5,023 nt of DNA from Anaerolineales bacterium (GTDB lineage: Bacteria > Chloroflexota > Anaerolineae > Anaerolineales > E44-bin32), in the NCBI GenBank assembly GCA_030668545.1, contig DAOUTT010000192.1:1-5023 (forward strand). Direction: 5' to 3'. The notes below the pieces were generated by a model. The model did no database searches. It had not been told where the DNA came from and saw nothing but the letters and a program-made list of their open reading frames with translations. A program made the translations under genes and the position numbers. Shown piece by piece: positions 1 through 4,246 of the stretch. How positions within the stretch are numbered: the first letter of the stretch is position 1; every line of letters starts with the position of its first letter.

Positions 1-58
1 CCATTTTGGGATGGATGGCGATGACGATCCGCTTTTGGGGGGTATCAGGGTTGATCAT
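1..58 (-). CDS. 5' end of an unidentified gene (19 codons visible), possibly NAD kinase-like
   Basis: An ATG at 58-56 opens a frame that runs off the window edge. The visible peptide begins MINPDTPQKR and continues IVIAIHPKM. A short polar leader followed by a hydrophobic beta strand ending in His-Pro-Lys is the kind of N-terminus seen in Rossmann-like enzymes, and it loosely recalls the first strand of bacterial NAD kinases; that resemblance is only a guess from nine residues. No Shine-Dalgarno sequence lies directly upstream. Instead a TATAAT box ends 7 nt before the ATG, which would fit a leaderless transcript. The gene lies 38 nt downstream of the Cas4-like stop codon, on the same strand. 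The product cannot be named from what is visible. Confidence 0.4.
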   Translation of the reverse strand, partial: MINPDTPQKRIVIAIHPKM

Positions 59-65
59 CGTATTT

Positions 66-71
66 ATTATA
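66..71 (-). promoter_or_regulatory. Candidate -10 box for a leaderless transcript
   Basis: The minus strand reads TATAAT at 71-66, then AAATACG, then ATG at 58. A transcript starting 7 nt after the box would begin at or next to the A of the start codon. No good -35 hexamer is found 16-18 nt upstream (the best 18-nt-spaced match, TGTGCA, agrees at only 3 of 6 bases), so this would be a -10-driven promoter. It sits in the 38-nt gap after the Cas4-like gene. Confidence 0.35.
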
Positions 72-96
72 AGCGCACGTCTTATCCTCTGCACAC

Positions 97-606
97 TCAG
101 ACGAGGGATTGGTCACAGGATGATAGGTAGCCGCAGGCTCGACACCTGCCCGGAGAGTTATGCGATCGGTCTGGAGATAAATTCTGCGCTTTGCGCAAGG
201 TTCCCAGGGTTTGTAAAAGGTCCTTCTGTAAAGCGTGGGTGTACTGAAGCTTGTATGCGCTATCGGCATATTTGAGTATGCCATAAGCAGGACGCTTTCC
301 CGTGGTCGTTTCAACCAGGTGGCAGTAGGCGGCTAGTTGGAGGACGTGCGAGCGATGAGGCCTCTGGGGAGCTCGACCGGATTTCACCTCGACCGGGATG
401 CGGCTTCGGCCCCGCTGAACGAGGTAATCAGGTCGCCCGGTCAGTCGTAAATCGGGGTCATACAGAGGTTCGCTAACAGGAATTAAACGTGAAGTGTCGA
501 GAGAGATCAGGCGTCCGGCGGGGATTCCCAGCACCTTTAAGCGCCGTCGGCTGGATAGTATCAGCAGCACTCCCAACATCAGCAATGACAGGATAAGTGC
601 CGGCAT
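97..606 (-). CDS. Cas4-like PD-(D/E)xK nuclease, C-terminal part with TM2 and catalytic motifs
   Basis: This 169-residue frame holds the catalytic part of a Cas4/RecB-type nuclease. Residues 3-19 form a hydrophobic helix followed by SSRRRLK, which fits a membrane segment with the following domain in the cytoplasm. The nuclease motifs follow in order: GRPD at 57-60 (metal-binding Asp60), EVKSG at 73-77 (the E-x-K core) and QLAAY at 90-94 (the Q-x-x-x-Y motif typical of RecB/Cas4). Near the end Cys155, Cys158 and Cys164 form CxxC-x5-C, the three C-terminal ligands of the Cas4 iron-sulfur cluster. The fourth cysteine of that family normally lies near the N-terminus and is found in the adjacent upstream frame, which is in the same reading phase and separated only by TGA-CCT before this ATG. 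A weak GGA lies 6 nt upstream of the ATG, so reinitiation is possible. Known relatives are DNA exonucleases; substrate and role here are inferred. No other cas gene or CRISPR array is visible. The stop is TGA. Confidence 0.8.
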   Translation of the reverse strand: MPALILSLLMLGVLLILSSRRRLKVLGIPAGRLISLDTSRLIPVSEPLYDPDLRLTGRPDYLVQRGRSRIPVEVKSGRAPQRPHRSHVLQLAAYCHLVETTTGKRPAYGILKYADSAYKLQYTHALQKDLLQTLGTLRKAQNLSPDRSHNSPGRCRACGYLSSCDQSLV

Positions 607-609
607 AGG

Positions 610-855
610 TCATCCAGAGAGGGTTGAAACGAAAGCGATGGTGGCCAGGACCATGGCGGTGAGGATGGCCAGGATTCCAAGGGTTCGGATCCACCGCCAG
701 AGAACAACCTGCAGCCCATGATGCTGGTGCCATTGTGTTCCCTGAGCAAGGGATTCTATGTTATCGGGTGGAATGTCAAGGCGCGAGTACCACCATGCCC
801 GTTGGCAAAACACGAAAGATGCGATTTCAGATGCCCGGAGTGTTTGTGCGCGCAA
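610..855 (-). CDS. Cas4-like nuclease, N-terminal part with first Fe-S cysteine and TM1
   Basis: This 81-residue frame starts at a TTG at 855, three bases after the translin stop. An AAGGA lies about 10 nt upstream, inside the end of the translin gene. It begins with the characteristic Cas4 N-terminal signature: residues 9-26 contain SEIASFVFCQRAWWYSRL, with Cys17 as the presumed first ligand of the 4Fe-4S cluster and the following R-x-x-W-Y pattern. A G-x-x-x-H segment at 39-43 (GTQWH) matches the next conserved helix. Residues 59-79 are a hydrophobic helix preceded by WRWIR, predicted to start on the cytoplasmic side. The frame ends at TGA (612-610). Reading on in the same phase gives Pro, Met and the rest of the nuclease. 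On its own this piece lacks all catalytic residues. Read together the two parts would make a protein of about 252 residues with a transmembrane hairpin inserted between the Fe-S N-terminus and the nuclease core. It may be half of a broken gene or a genuine separate subunit. Confidence 0.7.
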   Translation of the reverse strand: MRAQTLRASEIASFVFCQRAWWYSRLDIPPDNIESLAQGTQWHQHHGLQVVLWRWIRTLGILAILTAMVLATIAFVSTLSG

Positions 856-858
856 GAT

Positions 859-1494
859 TCAGATTTCCTTAAGCCGCTTCTCGACAGAAAGCAGGGCGCG
901 CTTCAACTCCCCCTGCTGGAACGTTGTCGTCAGGTCGCCCCGGGTCCGTTCGGTCACGCCCCGCACCATATCGGTAATCCGCCTCAGATTGTGGGTCAGG
1001 GCGTCGGGGAAGTCGATCGTGACAAGCAGGCCGTAGATATCATCCATCATTTCCAGGAGGCGCTCCGCCTCTGCCAGGTCATCGCGGCGCAGGACGTCGA
1101 GGGTTCGACGGCGGAGTTCACCCACCGCTTCGCCAAGACCTCCCAGATAGGGAACGAACCCTATGCGCAGTTCTTCGGGTTCGGGGAGCGATTCGCCGGC
1201 GACGAGCCGGTACACAATACTCGCCTCGGCAAACTCCTTAAGTGCTGACTGTGTGTATCCCGCTTTGTAGAGATCAGGAAATGGAGCCAGTTCGGTGCTC
1301 AGCAGATCGACAAGTTCTGATGCTTCTTTGATGAGATCTTTGGCGAGTTCAAATTCCTCGCGATGAACGGCGCGGATGGCTTTAGAGCAAAAACGGATGA
1401 GCGAGCGCGAGCGTTGCAGGGCCTGGTCGCGCGCGGTGTTTTTTTCTTCCAGGTGTTGTCGAATTCGGTCGCCGATTTGATCAAGATTTTTCAT
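859..1494 (-). CDS. Translin/TRAX-family protein, probable RNase
   Basis: This 211-residue, largely alpha-helical protein matches the translin family in length and pattern. Residues 25-66 hold the helix pair with SRSLIRFCSKAIRAVHR and an acidic stretch. Residues 86-91 read KEFAEA, matching the QE-x-x-EA segment that carries the two catalytic glutamates of human TRAX (E126 and E129); here they would be E87 and E90. Residues 118-129 (GGLGEAVGELRR) align with the TRAX segment holding the third acid (D193), here E122. The last 90 residues contain RLLEMMDDIYGLL and an LRR-x-x-D-x-x-R pattern typical of prokaryotic members. Archaeal and eukaryotic relatives form octamers that bind and cut single-stranded RNA or DNA; activity here is inferred. 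The start at 1494 is chosen because GAGGG lies 5 nt upstream and homology begins there; the frame stays open to 1638 but that extension looks like shadow sequence. It overlaps the DUF3467 gene by 14 bp and ends 3 nt before the Cas4-like start, so translation is probably coupled. Such proteins are sometimes mislabelled haloacid dehalogenase. Confidence 0.85.
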   Translation of the reverse strand: MKNLDQIGDRIRQHLEEKNTARDQALQRSRSLIRFCSKAIRAVHREEFELAKDLIKEASELVDLLSTELAPFPDLYKAGYTQSALKEFAEASIVYRLVAGESLPEPEELRIGFVPYLGGLGEAVGELRRRTLDVLRRDDLAEAERLLEMMDDIYGLLVTIDFPDALTHNLRRITDMVRGVTERTRGDLTTTFQQGELKRALLSVEKRLKEI

Positions 1495-1831
1495 CAGATC
1501 CCTCGTCTTCAGTTTCGTCTGAATGCGGTGTAAAAAGCTGGTCGGCCAGTGTACTGCTCTTGGGCAGTTCAATTTCGCCATGCTGGGATTCGAAACGTCC
1601 CATATGATCGTTGAGCGCACGAAGAAGCAGCTTGGCATTAAAAGCAGTCATCACCACGCGGGCCTGCACACGAGCCTGTGGAATTTGGGGCATGACCTGC
1701 GCCAAGTCGATCACGATCTCAGAGCGTGAATTTGTGATAAGGGCAAAGTTGGCGTAAGTGGGCGTTAAATCGGCGGGAAGGTGGACAGGCATGCGCCCGC
1801 TGACATGCGGCTTCTGTGATTTTTTTGTCAT
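1481..1831 (-). CDS. DUF3467 family protein
   Basis: This 116-residue protein has a basic N-terminal tail, a conserved core at about residues 26-87 and a strongly acidic C-terminus (DETEDEGSDEKS, 105-116). The core starts YANFALI, continues with SEIVIDLAQ and spaced prolines, then ARVQARVVMTAFNAKLLLRAL and a final HGEI, which is the DUF3467 pattern. The function of that family is not established. The start at 1831 is preferred because GGAG lies 7 nt upstream; an upstream in-frame start at 1876 would lie inside the intergenic hairpin and encodes an unrelated Arg-rich stretch. It lies 71 nt after the ssb stop, with a strong hairpin between, and its end overlaps the translin start by 14 bp. Its place between SSB and two predicted nucleases suggests a role with nucleic acids, but nothing in the sequence shows one. 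Confidence 0.8.
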   Translation of the reverse strand: MTKKSQKPHVSGRMPVHLPADLTPTYANFALITNSRSEIVIDLAQVMPQIPQARVQARVVMTAFNAKLLLRALNDHMGRFESQHGEIELPKSSTLADQLFTPHSDETEDEGSDEKS

Positions 1832-1855
1832 GGATCGTCTCCGTGGGATAACAGA

Positions 1856-1888
1856 CCTGCTCCACCGATATTGCATCGATGGAGCAGG
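1856..1888 (-). terminator. Strong hairpin between ssb and DUF3467 (attenuator or processing site)
   Basis: As minus-strand RNA, the arms at 1888-1875 and 1869-1856 pair over 14 bp (13 Watson-Crick, one U-G) around a 5-nt GCAAU loop. The one mismatch in DNA is a wobble pair only on the transcribed strand, which supports an RNA role. It starts 14 nt after the ssb TAG and is followed by UCUGUUAU, a weak U-tract, so termination would be partial. No separate promoter for the next three genes is visible downstream of it. It could lower downstream expression relative to ssb or protect the ssb 3' end. Confidence 0.6.
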
Positions 1889-1902
1889 AGCCGGTCGTCC
1901 CC

Positions 1903-2319
1903 CTAAAAGGGGATATCGTCTTCCGATTCGGGTGCCGCGGCGGGCTGCCCTTGATCGGCGTCGAACGGCGCATCGTCTCGCCCGCCCAGGAATTTTACGG
2001 TCTCCGCGGTCACCTCGAAAGAGGCGCGGCTTTGCCCGTCATTACCTGACCACATCCGTGGATTGCCGGATTCGTCCGGGTTCAATCGGCCTTCGACAAG
2101 AACCGGGCGGCCCTTGCGCAGATACTCGTTACAAGCCTCCGCCGACTTACCCCAGACCGAAACGCGGAACCAGATCGTCTCTTTGACAGATTCGCCGTCT
2201 GACTTGGTGTACTGCCGGTTGGATGCAACCGACAGGTTGGTGACCGCTTGCCCGCTAGGCGTGTAGCGCATCTCGGGATCGCGGCCGAGGTTACCAACAA
2301 GAATCAGTTTATGGAACAT
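1903..2319 (-). CDS. ssb: Single-stranded DNA-binding protein
   Basis: This 138-residue protein coats single-stranded DNA in replication, recombination and repair and recruits partners through its tail. The OB fold spans residues 1-112: it opens with MFHKLILVGNLGRDPE, continues with the R-Y-T-P-S-G segment, and contains TIWFRVSVWGK at 48-58 with the aromatic residues expected to stack on bases. The YLRKGRPVLVEGRL strand pair follows at 66-79. A short Gln/Pro/Ala linker leads to the acidic tip ESEDDIPF, the classic protein-interaction tail of bacterial SSBs. The length is normal for a short single-OB SSB, which usually acts as a tetramer. The start at 2319 has GGAG 6 nt upstream; an in-frame ATG at 2331 has CGGA too close to serve and would add four residues absent from typical SSBs. 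It is the first gene after a strong promoter and a structured leader, and leads the DUF3467-translin-Cas4-like cluster. The stop is TAG. Confidence 0.97.
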   Translation of the reverse strand: MFHKLILVGNLGRDPEMRYTPSGQAVTNLSVASNRQYTKSDGESVKETIWFRVSVWGKSAEACNEYLRKGRPVLVEGRLNPDESGNPRMWSGNDGQSRASFEVTAETVKFLGGRDDAPFDADQGQPAAAPESEDDIPF

Positions 2320-2400
2320 TGGGAACTCCATTCCGATGGGGAGTGTCTTTAGTTACGGCCCGGGTGGCCGTGAAAGCATAAAATGCGCCCATCGGTGACT
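2320..2400 (-). promoter_or_regulatory. Structured 5' leader of ssb
   Basis: The predicted transcript starts near 2400, giving a leader of about 80 nt. An 8-bp perfect stem pairs CCGATGGG (2395-2388) with CCCATCGG (2340-2333), enclosing nearly the whole leader. Inside it are two smaller hairpins: GCAT/ATGC (2386-2383 with 2379-2376, 3-nt loop) and ACGGCC/GGCCGT (2371-2366 with 2360-2355, 5-nt loop). The outer 3' arm ends 3 nt before the ssb Shine-Dalgarno (GGAG, 2329-2326), so folding could affect ribosome access. No known riboswitch class is recognised. Confidence 0.45.
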
Positions 2401-2415
2401 AGAACAATTGTACTA
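2400..2415 (-). promoter_or_regulatory. LexA-like palindromic operator over the ssb -10 box
   Basis: The 16-bp minus-strand element TAGTACAATTGTTCTA is a palindrome apart from one symmetric position. Its core GTAC-N4-GTTC fits the pattern described for cyanobacterial LexA boxes (RGTAC-N3-D-GTWC-B) and is one base from the Gram-positive box GAAC-N4-GTTC. It covers the -10 hexamer and the probable transcription start, an ideal position for repression. The match and position are seen; LexA binding is inferred. Confidence 0.5.
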
Positions 2416-2435
2416 TTATTGCTCTCTCATGTCAA
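2407..2435 (-). promoter_or_regulatory. Sigma-70 promoter of the ssb cluster
   Basis: The minus strand carries TTGACA at 2435-2430, a 17-nt spacer, and TACAAT at 2412-2407. The -35 is perfect consensus, the spacing is optimal and the -10 differs at one base. The start of transcription should lie near 2400. It is the only strong promoter seen upstream of the four-gene cluster. Confidence 0.85.
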
Positions 2436-2466
2436 GAGTCAACTATTAAATTGGGTGCAGCCGGGC

Positions 2467-4068
2467 TTACTCCGAACCTTCAGAAACCATCGTCATGGTG
2501 TAGAAAGATTCAAGGATGGCGCTGGAAATTTCTTCGCTGGTGGGGAGTGGCCGACCGTCGCTGTCGAGGAGAAGCGGTACAAGTTCCAATTCACGCACTC
2601 CGTGCTCGTCGATCCAAATATTCAACAACCCCGTCTCCGGGGGACCACCATCTTCGAAAGCGAAGTTACCAAGCCCATAGGCGATCACACCATCACGGTT
2701 TAGTTCAATAGGCTGTAGAACATGTGCGTGATGCCCGATCACGAGCACCGCGCCAGCCTCAATGGCGGCATGAGCCGCGGCTACCTGGGGCGGACTCGGT
2801 TGAATGACGTTCTCGTACCCGCTGTGCAAGATCACCACTACGAGGTCGGCTTGCGAGAGGGCAGCGGCGACATCGGTTCGGATGCGATTTGGTTCAGCCC
2901 ATGCGACCCCGGCATAATTCTCGCCAGCGACCCATGTCCGGGTGTCAAAACCCCGATATTCAACAGGCACGTCTACGTAGGCCAGAAAGGCGAGCTTGAC
3001 ACCATTCATCTCGAGGATGACAGGGCGGTGAGCGGCGGCATCATTTACTCCCGCGCCGACAGTGTTAATACCGCGTGATTCCAGCAGTTGTATTGCTTGT
3101 ATCAACGCATCCTCGCCGAAATCCATGGCGTGGTTGTTCGCCAGAGAAAGCAAATCGAATCCTGCCAGAGATAAGGTCTCGACCGTCTCGATTGGAGCAC
3201 GGAAGGTATAGCCTTTGTCCTCGGGGGCGCCCAGGTCACCGAGCGCCGATTCGAGATTCCCTATAGTTATATCAGCGGTGGAGAGTGCGCCTTCGACCTG
3301 CGCAAAGGGGTAGCTCACATCGCCGGCAAGCACTGCCTCACCGAGCGCACGATCCAGCATTACATCGCCTACTGCCACAAGATGAATGACCGGGTCAAGT
3401 GTCAGTTCCTGTATTAACCACGGGGCCAGTTCTTCGGCAGCACCCTCGAAACCCGGTGAACTGTGCAGAGACCACTCATCCCGCAGCGTGTAATCCGGAT
3501 CGGAAGGATGGAGCCCATCTACCAGGAGCGACCTCATATTTGGGGTGATTTCCGACCAATCCATCACCGCAACATACGGGCTGCCTTCCGTAAGGATCTG
3601 TTCCGCCTCGGGCAGTGAGATCTGCACCCACGAGCTTGAGAGCGGGACCGCAAGTACAAGCGGTCGGCTCCCGGCCGGGACACCACCCGAATCGTGTAGT
3701 AACGCCAGGTTGAATATGTCTTGCTGGATGTTGTCGCTCAGCTCGGTTGATGACGTGACAGCCCATTCCCAGTTCGATCCTGTCCCGGTTAAGTGCTCGA
3801 CGGCTAGCTCGGCGGCCTGTGCCCATTGAGGCGGTACACCGAGGAGTAAAGGTTGTGGGGGCGCTGGTGTGGGAGTGGGCTCGGGCCGGGGTGGATTATT
3901 CGTTGGTGTGTGAACCGAAGGACGGGCTTGCTCCTCAGTAGGAGCTGCAACCGTTTCCAGTGTTGAGACCGGGGTCGGGATTAATTGGCAGCCCGATAAG
4001 GCCAGCGCCGTCATGAGAAGGATGGTCGAGGGTAGTTTCGTGTGTCGTCGCAGAGCCATCAAATTCAT
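2467..4068 (-). CDS. CapA-family lipoprotein, metallophosphoesterase-like
   Basis: This 533-residue protein is a predicted lipoprotein exposed outside the cytoplasmic membrane. MALRRHTK followed by a hydrophobic stretch ends in the lipobox LSGC, with Cys27 as the lipidated residue. A Pro/Thr-rich linker follows to about residue 73. Residues 74-225 have a pattern recalling a periplasmic-binding-protein-like domain and are weakly assigned. From about 228 comes the CapA domain: VGDVM at 233-237, GNLES at 270-274, LANNH at 309-313, ILHSGYE at 413-419, GHHAH at 445-449 and YGLGNF at 464-469. These motifs match the metal-site residues of the family, in which B. subtilis PgsA/CapA supports poly-gamma-glutamate synthesis; many relatives have no proven role and no other capsule gene is visible here. 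The usual H-W-G-x-E reads H-S-G-Y-E. The ATG at 4068 has a weak GAAAG 7 nt upstream; ATG at 4059 is an alternative. A frame opening at TTG 4110 is unlikely because it lies at the promoter. The stop is TAA and no clear terminator follows. Confidence 0.9.
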   Translation of the reverse strand: MNLMALRRHTKLPSTILLMTALALSGCQLIPTPVSTLETVAAPTEEQARPSVHTPTNNPPRPEPTPTPAPPQPLLLGVPPQWAQAAELAVEHLTGTGSNWEWAVTSSTELSDNIQQDIFNLALLHDSGGVPAGSRPLVLAVPLSSSWVQISLPEAEQILTEGSPYVAVMDWSEITPNMRSLLVDGLHPSDPDYTLRDEWSLHSSPGFEGAAEELAPWLIQELTLDPVIHLVAVGDVMLDRALGEAVLAGDVSYPFAQVEGALSTADITIGNLESALGDLGAPEDKGYTFRAPIETVETLSLAGFDLLSLANNHAMDFGEDALIQAIQLLESRGINTVGAGVNDAAAHRPVILEMNGVKLAFLAYVDVPVEYRGFDTRTWVAGENYAGVAWAEPNRIRTDVAAALSQADLVVVILHSGYENVIQPSPPQVAAAHAAIEAGAVLVIGHHAHVLQPIELNRDGVIAYGLGNFAFEDGGPPETGLLNIWIDEHGVRELELVPLLLDSDGRPLPTSEEISSAILESFYTMTMVSEGSE

Positions 4069-4112
4069 AGAAATGCTTTCACGCCCAATGAGAGAAAAAT
4101 CGATTTCCAAAG

Positions 4113-4118
4113 ATTATA
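4113..4118 (-). promoter_or_regulatory. Candidate -10 box for the CapA-family gene
   Basis: A perfect TATAAT at 4118-4113 lies 44 nt before the preferred ATG at 4068 and would start transcription near 4106. No convincing -35 hexamer is seen at 16-18 nt. The preceding bases TCG come one base short of an extended -10 (TGN). It lies just downstream of the VWA gene's terminator, as expected for an independent transcription unit. Confidence 0.45.
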
Positions 4119-4169
4119 CGACTGTTTGGTTCATACGCCCGTGGGGGACCACGCGCGCATCAGCGAAAG

Positions 4170-4207
4170 AGAGGAAGAGAAACGGGGGCGGACTGTAGGT
4201 CCGCCCC
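4170..4207 (-). terminator. Intrinsic terminator of the VWA-domain gene
   Basis: A perfect 9-bp GC-rich stem, GGGGCGGAC (4207-4199) with GTCCGCCCC (4193-4185), has a 5-nt CTACA loop. It is followed after CG by a pyrimidine-rich tract TTTCTCTTCCTCTC. It lies 39 nt after the TAA at 4247. The tract is U/C-mixed rather than pure U but the stem is strong. Confidence 0.8.
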
Positions 4208-4246
4208 AGCTATTAATCAAGAGATTTTGTATCGGTGGGATTTTGG

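Noticed and set aside
45..314. An 89-codon minus-strand frame overlapping the Cas4-like C-terminus
   Set aside because: It is in a different phase from the nuclease, which keeps its Fe-S cysteines to the end, so no frameshift is needed to explain it.
610..612. Selenocysteine or TGA reassignment at the internal stop
   Set aside because: The position is in a membrane loop rather than a redox or catalytic site, no selenocysteine-insertion hairpin is recognised, and other genes in the window use TGA as a normal stop.
718..1248. A 176-codon plus-strand open frame opposite the translin gene
   Set aside because: It is antisense to a well-supported gene, its composition follows the complement of translin codons, and no start signal or family pattern is seen.
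1495..1638. N-terminal extension of the translin frame to 1638
   Set aside because: The added 48 residues are Cys/Trp-containing shadow sequence from the DUF3467 gene; the ATG at 1494 has a strong GAGGG site and begins the homologous region.
4069..4110. TTG start at 4110 for the CapA-family gene
   Set aside because: It lies at the predicted transcription start, three bases from TATAAT, and would put 14 polar residues before a normal lipoprotein signal peptide.
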